Notes: a model not told the origin generated them from the letters alone. A stretch of DNA of 44,998 nucleotides from Chara braunii (GCA_003427395.1 BFEA01000173.1:1303559-1348556); one strand, 5' to 3'. Shown: positions 21,225 to 32,524, numbered from the stretch's first letter. Program-made: numbers and translations.

Positions 21225-21430
21225 AAGTCACTCATTGTTGCTCACTGCTCCTCACTTTCGCTCATTGTAGCTCATTGTCGCTCATTGTCACTCACTCTCT
21301 CTCACTGTCGCTCACCATCGCTTACTGTTGCGTACTTTCACTGATTGTCGTTTATCGCTCGCTGTGGCTCACTTTTGCTCATTGTCCCTCACTGTTACAC
21401 ACTGTCGCTCACGGTCACTCACTGTTGGTT
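21225..21430. repeat. 10-bp minisatellite, unit YCGCTCACTG-like
   Basis: About 20 degenerate units of TCGCTCAYTG in tandem. The period of 10 leaves all three frames fairly open, which explains long but meaningless serine/leucine-rich frames here. Confidence 0.85.
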
Positions 21431-21469
21431 GCGTCGGGTGTCGCTTATGCCATGCCACACAAGCCTCAG

Positions 21470-21640
21470 AGTCCTCCACCTCTTCCTCCTCCTCCTCTGG
21501 CTCCTCCTCCTCTTTCACCTCCTTCTCGTCATCCTTGTCTTCCACCTCCTCCCCGTCATCCTCCTCTTCGATCCAATCCCTGTCCTTGATCTTTCTGCCT
21601 CTTATTCCTCCTCCTATTCCCCCTCAGCCGATGTAGTGAA
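21470..21640. repeat. Pyrimidine-rich (TCC/CTC) tract
   Basis: Low-complexity CTCCTCC-type sequence; open frames in it are compositional. Confidence 0.8.
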
Positions 21641-22105
21641 TGTATGGGTTGTGATAAGAGCGACACTTTGGTCGGGTGGCGAAGGACGAGATTTTCTGGC
21701 TTGTTTGCCAAACGAGGGCTATGCCCACGACGGTTATGGGAAAATCAGGGCGACCTGTCATGTCAAGCTCAGTAAGGTGCATAATCCCCAGATTGCAAAA
21801 AAAAAAAATTGAAAGAACGAGAACAAATTTCACAAGTTCACAACAATCCTATCAAAGTTTTGAAGCAAATTTTCAAAAGGACTCGGGGGCTTCCCTGAGA
21901 GGTGCTTAGAAAAGTGTTACTAGACATGAACCTCCCCCGGCTCATTCGTGCGCCTGCGGAGAAAGTGGCATAATACATCATTCAAATCATCACAGGATCA
22001 CAGCAGAAAAAAATACATGTTCAAGAGACGGGGAAGAAGGATGTCGAGCGGATGTAGATTGGCTGGCAGAGTAAAGAAGACCAGAGATGGAGAACATCCA
22101 ACAGA

Positions 22106-22110
<5 letters not shown>

Positions 22111-22190
<80 letters not shown>
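22111..22190. repeat. (CT)n microsatellite
   Basis: About 40 CT units without interruption, followed at 22285-22475 by a GGA/GAA-rich purine tract. Confidence 0.98.
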
Positions 22191-22193
<3 letters not shown>

Positions 22194-22689
22194 GGCACAT
22201 CCTGCAGTGCAGTTGGTCGGCATATTTCTTTCAGGCGGAGAAAACGTGGACGTGGATTGGAAATGGACGTGGATTGGAAATGGACGTGGTGGAGGAGGAA
22301 GAAGAGGAGGATGGGGAGGAGGAAAAAAGGAGGAGGAAGAGAAAGGAAGGCCATGGAGAGGAAAAAGAGGAGGTGGAAGAAGAAGAGGTGAAAAAGGAGG
22401 AGGCGGGCAGGAGGAAGAGGAGGAGGAAGAGAACAAGAGGAGGAGAAGAGGAGGATGACGAACTCACTGAGGAGGAGGCGAGCATGGACGAAATCACTGA
22501 GGCGCGTTCGGTGGCTTCGCGACGGAGGACAGCTACATTGGCCGGAGGTTCCGCCTTTGAACGGGCGCTGGAGGAAACTCGGGCGTTCATTGCTATCAGG
22601 AAAAGAACAAATCGTGGGCCTTGCGACCGTTGTTTTTTTTATAGAAAGGCGTGAAGGGCACCTGAGGCCGATTTGTGGCCCAACCGGGC

Positions 22690-22904
22690 TGAAAAGGCCC
22701 TCGAATTCATTTCGCGCTAGGCCGCCCGACGGGGTCGTCCGGGTGAGTCGCCCGACCGGGCCACCCGGGCGGGTACCGAGCAGGTCCAAACAAGCTCGCA
22801 GGGCCCAGTTGGTAGCCTAGATTTTATGTTTATTTCAAATTTGTTAAGGAATTTGGATGTAATGTTCAGACAAATGTTGTTTATTTTAGTTTGCTTCATA
22901 AAAG

Positions 22905-22961
<57 letters not shown>

Positions 22962-23062
22962 CCTCGTTCAGCCCAAACAGCCGAACACATCCCCAAGGGG
23001 TCCCGTACGTTCGGGCATTCCGGTTCGGGCGCTCGACCCGTCACGAACGCCGGTTACCCTGG
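22690..23062 (-). mobile_element. Non-autonomous hAT-type element, copy M2
   Basis: The right end, read on the minus strand from 23062, starts CAGGGTAACCGGCGTTCG and continues through CCCGAACGTACGGGACCCCT and TGGGGATG, the same order as 42401-42474. After a 55-T tract (A-run on the minus strand) the core TTAACAAATTTGAAATAAA also matches. The left part (about 22690-22815) is a GC-rich cap with CGGGCGG and GGTAGCCTAG, similar to that at 15580-15655. Confidence 0.7.
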
Positions 23063-25180
23063 TCCGAACTGTAATTGCAAACTATATCTTGGCCCATACT
23101 CTAATTATGACTCGTATATTATACGTAGTGGAAACGCAATTACGGAAGAGGCGGGGATACGAAAGGAAAAAATAAAAAATAAAACAAGTCGAAACACTGA
23201 ACTTGTCTACCGAGTATCGTGCATAAGAAAGTTTTATAAAAAATAAATTTACATTCATAACAAATACAAACATTTACTATTGAGTTTTAAATACTTTGAC
23301 GATGTTGAACTACCTTTTCAGTCAACATATTGTAAAATATATACAATCAAATTTAATACTAAATCTGCGATTATGTATATACTCTCCATAAAATAATTGT
23401 AATCAACTGTTTCGTAAGAATGTCACAAACATATAACTTGTTAGTTTGTAATAGTTGTATAATGATTTATTGACATTTTTTCCCCCTCTCTCATTTCCGT
23501 TTTTCACTTTTTTTCTTTACATGTCCGAATTTTTATTTTTTGTCATTCCATATGTATTTATCTATGCGCATGTGCTCATGTGTTTGTTAATATATATATA
23601 TATATTTATATGTCCCTCTATACTTGCATATGTCATTGTTTGTGCGTCTATGTATATTTGTCTGTCTGAATTTGCATATATAAGTATATTGTTGTATATA
23701 TTATACATTAGTGGTAAATTTTGAATAAGGATTTTCAATGCTGAAAAAAAAAACGATGTGATAAATTTGTTGTGATGTTAAATATTATCACATGTGTATG
23801 TATGTAACATATCGTTTACGCACATGAGAAATAAAAGTATGTGTTTGAGAACATTCATACACACGTATATATATGTTTTGAAATATTATGTTATTGATAA
23901 TTAACCTAGGTTACCAGTTGGGCCACTTGGGTCACGCTACTTTTCTGGGCGGCCCTACCGTATAAGGATCACGGAAGGTCCCAACCCCCCCCCCCCTGGA
24001 AAAAAAAAACTATGTTATGCAGAAAAATAAAGTAAACAACTTTTGCCTTAGGGTCATATCATTTTTTCTTACCAAATTTAAATAAAACTTTTAACTAAAA
24101 AAATAATATATATATTTTTATATATTTTTGTTCCAGGTGGGCAAGTGGACTCGTGCCACTCTTGTAGCATAGTAGTTAACTTGAAAAGTTATGTTTTTTT
24201 TAACTGTGGAACCATAATATTTTATTCAGCATTATCATACGACTTGACGATAATGAAACCCGGTATATGATTTTAAATTTTTGTGAGGACATGAAAGTCA
24301 TTTTCATGACGTTGCTTTTAAAATAGTGCAGAAATGTTTTATCCTTTTTATTATATAAAAAAAAAACTAATTGGGACGTCATGCAATACAGTTGTTGCCC
24401 TTTATTTAAAAGTCGATTATATTTTTTTTGCGGATGCATATGCGGTGGATGAAAGAGGGACGCATAACCCTTTTCCACCACGTACGCTCATATATCCATC
24501 AAAAATTTTATAAACATTCACATGCCATGCAATTTATCATTGTTATAATAATTATTACCGTCATCATGTCTTTATCGTCAATCATAAATATTAACCATTT
24601 GATTGTCATACAAAATATAATTGTTACAAGTTACAACAACTACCACTTTTATCTAATCTTAATTATAAGTAGACAATGGAGGGGGGAAAAGTAACAAAAT
24701 GAACGCATAACAACCGTTTAACCAACAATGTTTCTTCGAATGCGTAGCCCCCCTTCCCGCCCCACATGCTCAGACATAACAATCATTCCTACATAATAAT
24801 TTAATTGTAAAATCATAAGAACAATTAAAACAACATAGTATGAAACCAAATGCACGTACTCATACATCCATTACATGCACACACTCATCGAACCATTGTC
24901 CGTATTCATACGTTTCAATCACATGTGAAAATTTTACATTCCAAAATATTTATTTACCAACAATGTTATACCAACCAGTTTACCAATATATATGTCAAAC
25001 GAATTAACACATCGAACTTCATGGTATTAAAAAGAAGGTTTGAAAGTCCGTTCTTTTCAAATTTCATAGATAATTAATTGGTTGCGCTTAAAATTATTAT
25101 CCTTAAAAAATAAAAAATAAAAATGGAGGAGGGATAAAGATGCAGAGTCAATGAATGCGAAAAACTTTATCAACAATGTT
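23063..25180. other. AT-rich region without recognised genes
   Basis: Mostly AT-rich sequence with TA microsatellites (about 23590, 24100). It contains one older relic of the hAT-type element at 23905-24110, recognisable by CTATGTTATGCAGAAAAATA and AAACAACTTTTGCCTTAGGG with a GC-rich CTAGGTTACCAGTTGGGCC cap. No reading frame looks like a protein family. Confidence 0.6.
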
Positions 25181-25184
25181 TCTG

Positions 25185-25625
25185 TAGCAGTCATCCTATC
25201 ACTTGTTTAAGATATGAACTACTCATTACCTAAGGAAGTAGTAGGGAGGTCCTTGTTAGGGTCAGCCTATCAGCCTATTACTTGTTTGATTCTGTACTAG
25301 CTTGCGAGGTGGGATACTCTTGTAAGAATATCCCAAACACTCGTCTTCTGTCCAAGCTAACGAGGTCTCAGCTCGGTTGGTTTCGAGAGAGCAATAGGAT
25401 GACCTTGTAAGGATCGCTCTATTGCACTCATGAAATGAATCGTGCCTTTGATCACGTGATAGTAGGGGACTCTTGTGCAGGTCGCTTATTATTCATTTAG
25501 ACCCCTACTAATTAAGAGGGGGTAAAATATAATTCTTATGACTGATGGCCAAAGTAAATACTGGAGTGCCCTGGTAGGAGCCTCGAGTATTTATTTTAAG
25601 AAGGATACTTTTGTGCGAGCTATCC
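25185..25625. other. Array of seven stem-loops sharing a TTGTNN-type loop (C)
   Basis: Stems (arms / loop): 25185-25200/25211-25223, loop ACTTGTTTAA; 25241-25252/25259-25270, TTGTTA; 25311-25316/25329-25334 plus inner CT/AG, CTTGTA; 25391-25397/25419-25425 plus inner CC/GG, TTGTAA; 25459-25466/25485-25492 with G-T pairs, CTTGTGC; 25556-25562/25586-25592 plus inner CC/GG, CTGGTA; 25603-25610/25617-25625, TTGTGC. Outer stems differ in sequence yet each pairs with itself, while the loop is conserved. Spacing is irregular (about 40-100 bp). This is the pattern left by selection for RNA structure, or by a repeat that spread as a foldback. The strand used is unknown. Confidence 0.65.
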
Positions 25626-27180
25626 AACTACTTATGAGAAACGGATCTCGTGTGTTGTCTCTTACTAATCGTTTGCAAGTGTATTGAATTAAATTGAAAA
25701 GGTGGTCGGACATTCTTATGCGTATTATTTGACTACCTACTTGACTAATAGATTGTTTGAATTTGACCAAATAGCAGAAGATTCATGTCTGAATCGATCT
25801 ACAACTTGTGTATTTCTGAACAAAAGGAAGAAAAAAAAAAGAACAAAACTTTTGTTGGAGCAAGACTTCACATATCCAGAAAAGAAAAAAGAAGGAAGTT
25901 AGGACCGCGAAAAGAAATGCTAGGAATAATTAGAAGCACCGCGTATCCATGTTTGTCCATGACTTTCGAAAAGGAAAGCTACAACGTCAACTGGGTTTAA
26001 CTCAACTACGTAAGCACTGAGAAATGTGTTTATTCCCAAGAGACAATGATAAGGGAACTGAGAAAGAAGGAAATACAACTTTCCTTGAGGCGACTTAGGA
26101 CACAAGCATGAAACTCCTTGAAAAAAATGGGAGAGGGATAAATGACACATAAGGGTTTGAGAAAGTAGGACTAGTAGTTAGGCATTGGGATGACGATCCC
26201 AAAGTTCACAGACCAGATTTAAGGACTTAAACCTTATATATAAATATATGGGGAAGCAATCGAGGATGTTAAATCTTTGTTGACATATGTGTGTGCAGGT
26301 CCTTGTTTATCTGCTGCAATTGACGGAGTGATTATACAAAAAAAACTCAATTTTCTGTTATCTTTCGATAATATGTCGGTTGTTATCGATTCAACTTTTC
26401 CCTCTTGACTTTATACCCACATCTAAAATCAAATCCTGTGGTCAGTAAACTGTCACCTGTGATAATTACCTGAATGGTCCTAGCCATTTTCAAGGATCCT
26501 TTGGAGAAATGTGGGGGGGGGTGGGCTTACGTCTAAGGAAAGATAGAGTTGTCATACATGGTTTGGGGAGTGAGGGACAAGGTTAATGGTTGATGGTTGA
26601 CGCCGTTAGTGCATGACATGTGAACTGTCTTTGCATTATTATGTGCATGTCTGTTTTGTGCGTGATTTTGGATTGAACTAGACCTGATCTGTTGAAGAGT
26701 CTCCGACACACAACACTTGTGAAAGTGGAAAGAGTTATCGCCGACAATACCTCCGTATTTATTATTTGTCTTATGTAACCCTTATACTATTTAATGTTCA
26801 GTTAAGTCATAACCTGTTAAGTAGAATATAATGTTTTTGGTAGTGGGATGGTTTGATTGGTACTATAATCACTATGGTTAGAAGAATAGTACATTTTTAG
26901 ATGCTGAAGTGAAAATAGATAGTCTTTTAAAAAGTTCGACCTGAATAACTAGAAGTTCAGGATAGAGAAACCACATTCTGAACCTGACTTGACTAACGAG
27001 TCAGTCTTAGGCGTCTTGTCGCGTGTACCCCTTTCCTATGCTGTGACGATCGAGCAAACGCCCTCGACCGACCTACCTCTACAAAGGCATGTAAAAGCCT
27101 TCGCATTTGGGTCGGTAACTCAACATCGATACGCCTACCTAAGGATGGTGATAGCCCCTTGGGTAGAGGCAAGCTGTACC
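25626..27180. other. No gene recognised; scattered hairpins
   Basis: Contains perfect short hairpins at 25780-25795 (6 bp), 26067-26086 (7 bp, loop TACAAC) and 26185-26202 (7 bp, loop GACG), a continuation of the hairpin-rich character of the preceding array. No protein family recognised. Confidence 0.5.
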
Positions 27181-27189
27181 TTGCGGCAC

Positions 27190-27350
27190 CCCGACCTGTC
27201 GTGGGGTGTCGTGAGAGGTATAGCATGTGCGCACGGTCGGAGTGGTGACTGGTTCTTTTCAACTCTGGAAAAATCTTGCGTGACACGACCGTGAGGTTCA
27301 TCGCTCCCAGCAGGGTGCGGGACCGTCGCGCGCGATAGCGGTGAATAGTG
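27190..27350 (+). repeat. Possible diverged SINE-like copy 3
   Basis: CATGTGCGCACGGTCGGAGT, then TTGCGTGACACGACCGTGAG and GTTCATCGC resemble parts of the repeat at 11885-12100 (GCGCACTCGGCTAGAGC; CTGCGTGACATGGCCGGGAG). Similarity is patchy. Confidence 0.35.
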
Positions 27351-27544
27351 AAACAAGGTCCAGAGACCTAAAATACCTCATGCCACCACTCACCAAACGT
27401 GCATATTGATAATGAATCTCTTTCGTAAACAATTAAAGATGTATTGTCATAGTTTTTCATTCCCCACCCCCCCCTAAAACCATCATATTTTTTGTCTATT
27501 GCGCATGTGGGAAGTGGTGAAGTGAGTCCGCACTGAGTTTGCGG

Positions 27545-27787
27545 TTGTTGTCAGATTCATAAAGGTGTAACCGTAATAGATGTCAGATACATTTATAAAA
27601 GTTAATGTGCCCTGATTTGGGATGAAGACACCCGTGTCTCTCGGGTTTGGTACAGTCATAATAAGGGCATACTCACACTAGTAGTTTCCTAAATGTATCT
27701 GACTGCTATTACAGTCGAATGTGGATGAATCAAACTACAATCACGTCAACATCTATAGGAAAAAATATTCTAGCATGAGTATGCCCT
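27545..27787. mobile_element. Nested foldback or MITE
   Basis: Two overlapping inverted repeats. 27573-27594 pairs with 27691-27712 (22 bp, two mismatches, GTCAGATACATTT core) with flanking GATTCAT pairs. AGGGCATACTCA at 27664-27675 pairs perfectly with 27776-27787. A diverged relative sits at about 31374-31410 (CAGTCAGATACATTC and GTGAGTACGCC). No target duplication found. Confidence 0.6.
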
Positions 27788-28136
27788 GTCTTTTTTTTTT
27801 TTAATTTATAAATATGAAATTTGAAAGGCATGGAGTTATTATCATTAAACTGTCGGCCCCATGGTATTCAGAATTATCATATTTTTTTCAGCGGCCTCAT
27901 GGACTCAAACTTCAGTCTATATTTCAATAGTTGAGTAGTGTACGGATTGACCCCCCTCTCCAAATCTTTAGGAATCTCAGCTCACTGTGCCCTGCCTTGC
28001 TGGCAGTGCGGGAAATAAAAAAAAAAGAAAAGAAAAGAGAATTACACGAGTGAAAACAAAGTTAAGGCAAAGAAACGAGGTACAACCTCCTTTTCGTTCG
28101 ATTGGGTGGCAACAGGTTCAACACTTAGTTTTCAAA

Positions 28137-28395
28137 GAGGTCCCCAAAGAGGTTCCCATTGCTGCCTCCCGTAGGAGTCTGGGCTATGTCTCAGTCCCAG
28201 CGCGGCTGATCATCTGAAAAGACCAGCTACGCTCATCGGCTTGGTCAGCCTTTACCTAACCAAAGAGATCCCCAAAGAGGTCCCCACTGCTGCCTCCCGT
28301 AGGAGTCTAGGCTGTGTCTCAGTCCCAGCGCGACTGATCATCCCAAAAGACCAGCTAAGCATCATCGGCTTGGTCAGCCTTTACCTAATCAACTA
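28137..28395 (-). pseudogene. Tandem fragment of bacterial-type (organellar) SSU rRNA
   Basis: The minus strand carries ACTCCTACGGGAGGCAGCA twice (complement at about 28161 and 28289). Each copy is preceded by GATGATCAGYCGCGCTGGG and ACTGAGACAYAGCC and by TAGCTGGTCTTTT. This is the universally conserved 16S segment around E. coli positions 255-365. The two copies form a 128-bp tandem duplication joined by a CCCCAAAGAGG linker. A complete gene is absent. A nuclear insertion of mitochondrial or plastid DNA is the likeliest source, but bacterial origin is not excluded by eye. Confidence 0.85.
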
Positions 28396-28462
28396 TCTAA
28401 TACTCGGCAGACTCATCAAACAACGCTAAAAACTTTGACCATCTCGCTAAATTGACTATCTA

Positions 28463-28715
28463 GACTGTTTGGGATTTTTCCCGGACTGTTTGGTGCTAGA
28501 CTGTTTGGGATTTCCCCCAAACCGTCTGGTAGATTGTAGGGTATTTGGGATTTTTCCCAGACTGTTTGGTGCTAGACTGTTTGGGATTTCCTACAAATTG
28601 TCTGGTAGATTCCCACGCGTTACGCATCTGTGCCACTTTGTTTTCAACTGAGAAAACCGGTACCACATTACGCATCCGTGCCACTTTGTTTTCAACTGAG
28701 AAAACCGGTACCACC
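28463..28715. repeat. Two adjacent tandem duplications (76 bp and 48 bp)
   Basis: A 76-bp unit (GACTGTTTGGGATTTTTCCC start) at 28463 and 28539, then a 48-bp unit (TTACGCATCYGTGCCACTTT start) at 28620 and 28668. Both directly follow the rRNA tandem duplication. Confidence 0.9.
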
Positions 28716-28781
28716 CTAAATTTGGCAAGCGGCGGTACCGAGCACTTTCAAGCTTGCCAAAATGAACTTTTGGGTTCGTCA

Positions 28782-29570
28782 ACCTTGGGCTTTCCTTCAC
28801 TTCCGACAATGTTGTCAATACGTCTGAAAGGGACGGCTGTCCAGGTACAAAGAATATTGAGTCAGTTGGAATGTCTTTGGTTGTCAAAATAGGTAAGGCT
28901 TGGACACCACTGGCCGGTGGCGGGAAAAGTTTCGGCGTGGAAGGGCGATTTCGGAACCCATTGGCCCGCCATGAGTTTTTTTTGGGGAATGCGAACATCA
29001 TTTTCAGACCCCACTGGCATTCTGGAAACAATGTTGGCCGTGTTTCTACATGGCTGGCGGCTGGAAAATCTCTGCTAGAAACTGGCGGTCCTTTTCCAAA
29101 ACGTCCTCCAGCAGGGTAGGGAGTGCAAAGTGCCAACCATTGGCATTGGAGGCCGGCGAGGTGTGGTACAGTGAACGGGCGTCTTGGACATACTTTTGGT
29201 CCAGGCCGAAACGGCACGTCGTAGACTCATCGAAACTGGCCGTTGGTGGTCCGCTGGTCCACGCGGGCCGTCCGTACTTTCCTTTTCGGGAGGTGCCCCT
29301 CTTGGGTTTCCTAATGCGGCAAGCATGACCGTTTCCAAAACCCCGCCAGAAATCGGCAGTGTGGTAGCCTCGAAACGTGTCAATTCCTTTCCACCAATGT
29401 TGGCCACAAACCGGCGGCCGAGAACCTTCTCCAGCCGCTAGTGGGGGCCAAGCCTAAGAGTGAACTGGCTGACCTTGGACTTTCCTTCACTTCTGACAAT
29501 GCTGTCAATACATCTGGAAAGGGCCGGCTGTCCAGGTACAAAGAATATTGAGCCAGTTGGAATGCATTTG
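28782..29570. repeat. Pair of ~100-bp direct repeats 690 bp apart
   Basis: 28782-28880 and 29472-29570 share TTTCCTTCACTTCYGACAAT, GGCTGTCCAGGTACAAAGAA and GAATATTGAGYCAGTTGGAA. A third, weaker echo is at about 29640-29710. The enclosed 590 bp is GC-rich and repeats CTGGC/GCCGG words; its minus-strand open frame shows no known domain. The arrangement resembles short terminal repeats but lacks evidence for LTR ends. Confidence 0.7.
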
Positions 29571-29894
29571 GATAAATCTCCAGCTGACCTACATCTACAA
29601 TGTTATGTATTGGATGGATAGTATCTGGAAATGAGCATTGTCAGGAACACACTCCGAATATTGGGTCAGTTGGCACGTACTTGGACAATGTCCTCCGACC
29701 TAGATACATCATACATCTAAATTGTGGCAACGGAGCCAGCATCTTCTTTTTTCTGTCATCCATTCCATCGTTCTTTGGTAGTACGCATCGATCTCATCCT
29801 TGGCAGTCCGCATCTATCTCATCCTCTCACTACCGGTAGTCTACTACGGGGGAACACCGACCAACCCAGATCTCCCCAGCCCACGGGTGAGGGC

Positions 29895-30800
29895 CAGGGG
29901 CAAGGTCCCACTTGCACGTATTACGAGAATCTGGCCGTTGATCTTCGCTATCTACGGTCAATATCGCTTCATTCGTGTAAGTGGGACCTAGCCCCAGGCC
30001 TCACTGGTGACCTCCCCGCACCACTCGCCAAATGCACAAAAGAGGCCACATTCTAGACGATGTATATGTCCACGTTCTAGGGACAGGCTCGCTCTAAGGG
30101 CATCCCCACACCACTCTCGAAATGTGCAAAATGAGAATGAACTTTTTGCTAGAACACGGCCAGATGCGCCCGCCACTTTTTTTTTTTTTTCTCATTTTTC
30201 TTGCTAGTACTCATCTATCTCATCTTCTCACTAGTGTGTGTAGTACGGGGGGACACCAACCAACCCGGATCTCTCCCCAGGTCTTTTCCACATTTCGAGA
30301 GTGCTGTGGCGAGGCCCTAATTTTGCACATTACCGCGAGTGGTGTGGCGAGGCCTTCACGTGCATGCCACGTGCCACGTGACGCACTAACCTGGCCACTT
30401 TTCATCCAGGACAGGGGCTATGTCCCACTTACACGAATTAAACGATATTGACCGTAGATAGCAAGGATCGACGGCCATAATCTCTTAATCCGTGCAAGTG
30501 GGACCTTGCCCCAGGATCGTGATTTCCAACAACTTCCACTTTCACTGCTATCTCCGTCTGTATCGAAGTTCAATTCAAGAAAGATGGGACCCTGAGGGCC
30601 TCGTTGCACTACTCGCCATCCGCCAAGATTTCGAATGCATCTGGACGAAAACGATGTCCACATGCAATCAAAATATTGGCGGATGGCGAGTAGTGCAACG
30701 AGGCCCTCAGAGGTTGAAGAGGTGGGGGGGGGTTGCACGAGTTATGACCGTAGATAGCAAAGATCAACGGCCCAAATTATCTCCTAATTTCCAAAAGTGG
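29895..30800. repeat. Dispersed inverted repeat, three copies
   Basis: 29895-29998 (CAAGGTCCCACTTGCACG to GTAAGTGGGACCTAGCCCC) is the inverse of 30415-30525, and a third partial copy lies at 30745-30802. The two ends of each unit, GGTCCCACTTGCAC and GTGYAAGTGGGACC, are themselves inverted, so each unit is foldback-like. CTATCTACGGTCAATATCG marks the centre. Confidence 0.8.
30592..30710. mobile_element. Foldback with 35-bp perfect arms (about 53 bp in all)
   Basis: 30592-30626 is the exact reverse complement of 30676-30710. Pairing continues inward with a few mismatches to about 30644 and 30658, leaving a loop of roughly 13 bases. It contains CTCGTTGCACTACTCGCCAT. The long near-perfect stem is like a young MITE or a miRNA-type precursor. 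It lies between inverted copies of another repeat family. Confidence 0.9.
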
Positions 30801-31439
30801 GAACTTTTTTTTTTTTAAATTTTTAATTTTTATTTAAACAAATGGGAACTTGCTTGGCCCCGGTAGGCGGGTAGTGGTCGTGGGACTTGGCTTCGTCGGG
30901 GTTTCACAATTGGAGATTGCGACGAGACGACCTTAGCGTCCGACGTCTTACAGTGAGGGCGCGAACGGAGGTGAATTTCAATTTCAATTTCAATTTTGAG
31001 TGTCGTTCAGTTTTGGTGATTCAAAAAAGAAAGAACTGATTCAAGCCAGTGCCATTTCATCGACGGGCGACCAAATTGTGTGCCGCGGCTGAGGACATCA
31101 GTCGTTTGTTTTCGCTCCCCTACTCAAACACTCTATCTACATGCATTTGGACGCCTTCTGGACCAGGTGAGTTTGGAGGAGTCCCACATTTGGAATGTAT
31201 GCGGACGATTATGAGCTCCACATACATGTAGCGTGTTGTGTAGTGGAGCGAGACCCGTTACCATACCTTATACCACATAGCGTACGACTTGTTTCTGGAA
31301 GGAATTGCGCGTACAACTTGTTTCTGGAAGGAATGGCGGCCAGATGCATGCAGATCGGGTCCTAAATGCAGTCAGATACATTCGAAACAGCGCTACTGTG
31401 AGTACGCCATTAGATGACATCATCCATTACTTTTCGTTT

Positions 31440-31493
31440 TTTTTTTTTTTTCCATCCACTCAGTCCGTCTTTGGTTCTTATCCAATCTTTGTC

Positions 31494-31530
<37 letters not shown>
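31440..31530. repeat. Poly(T) and poly(A) tracts
   Basis: A run of about 15 T at 31437-31451 and about 34 A at 31497-31530, separated by about 45 bp. Confidence 0.95.
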
Positions 31531-31534
<4 letters not shown>

Positions 31535-31619
31535 CGTCGTACGCTCTCCGACTGTTCATGGAATTTTCACTCAGGGTTATATATATAGTACTTTCCAAAA
31601 CGCATCAGACTGCAATGAC

Positions 31620-32310
31620 TGCGAGGCCTGAATGAATCTGACCGCGATCGCGTCCAGAGCGTCGTCGACAAAGTCCGAGTGTGAGTAGGCCCGCATTTGC
31701 TTTCCAATCTATGGGCGTTGCTGCACTACCGTAGTCTTCGAATGTGCAAAATGAGAATGAATCTTCCGTTAGAACATGGAAAGATACACGGCATATTTTT
31801 TTGTCTTTTGTGCATGTGGAGAGAGCAGTGGAGCGAGTACAACATCTAATCTATGTCCACAAGCTACGTACAACCTGAATGAATCTGACCGCAATGAAGG
31901 TCGGATTCATCTAGCCTAACCTTATCTCATCTAATCTATGCACAAGCTACGTACAACCTAAATGAATCTGACTGTAATCCAATCTCATCTAATCACTAAA
32001 AAATAATAATAATAATAAAAAATCTAATCTAATCTAATCTAATCTAATCTACTCTACTCTACTCTAATCACTAAAAAAAAATAAAAAATAAAAAAAAATC
32101 TAATCTATTCTAATCTAATCTAATCTAATCTCATCTAATCTATCCACAAGCTACGTCCAACCTGAATGAATCTGACGGCAATGAAGGTCAGCTTCATCTA
32201 CCCTAACCTAATTTAATCTATCCATGAGCTATGTACGACCTGAATGAATCTGACTGCAATGACTGCCAGACCTGAATGAATCTGACCGCAATGAAGGTCA
32301 GCTGGTCTTC
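31620..32310. repeat. Satellite-like array with (AATCT)n blocks
   Basis: Units containing CAAGCTACGTACAACCTGAA, TGAATCTGACYGCAATGAAGG and runs of TAATC/CTACT pentanucleotides recur at about 31853, 31932, 32147 and 32227. Poly(A)-AAT linkers separate the blocks. Confidence 0.8.
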
Positions 32311-32405
32311 ATGGTGTGAGAATGGTACGTATGCACGTTTATGTTTGAACCTTGTGCTCGTCCTCTGACGTGGCTGCTTCCTGATGCCTATCCCTCGAAG
32401 GACGT

Positions 32406-32524
32406 CTACCCGTCTTCACGCGAATAGAACGCCCGGTCATCACAGCCGTATTTGGTGCAACTTTCGGTCTACATACAGCGATAGTAACCGGGCGTTCTAT
32501 TCGGGTTCGGGTAAAGACGGTAGT
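32406..32524. mobile_element. Foldback element F, copy F2
   Basis: Arms CTACCCGTCTTC with CGAATAGAACGCCCGGTCAT pair with AACCGGGCGTTCTATTCGGG and AAAGACGGTAG; loop TGGTGCAACTTTCGGTCTAC. Same orientation as F1. Confidence 0.85.

Noticed and set aside
21998-22789. 263-codon minus-strand open frame
   Set aside because: Spans a (CT)n microsatellite and a GGA tract, giving Glu-Arg and Leu runs; no family match.
28591-29217. 208-codon minus-strand open frame
   Set aside because: Covers tandem and direct repeats (including the 48-bp duplication); no recognisable domain or start context.
31985-32110. (AATCT)n considered as interstitial telomeric repeat
   Set aside because: Known plant and algal telomere units (TTTAGGG, TTAGGG, TTTTAGGG) do not match.
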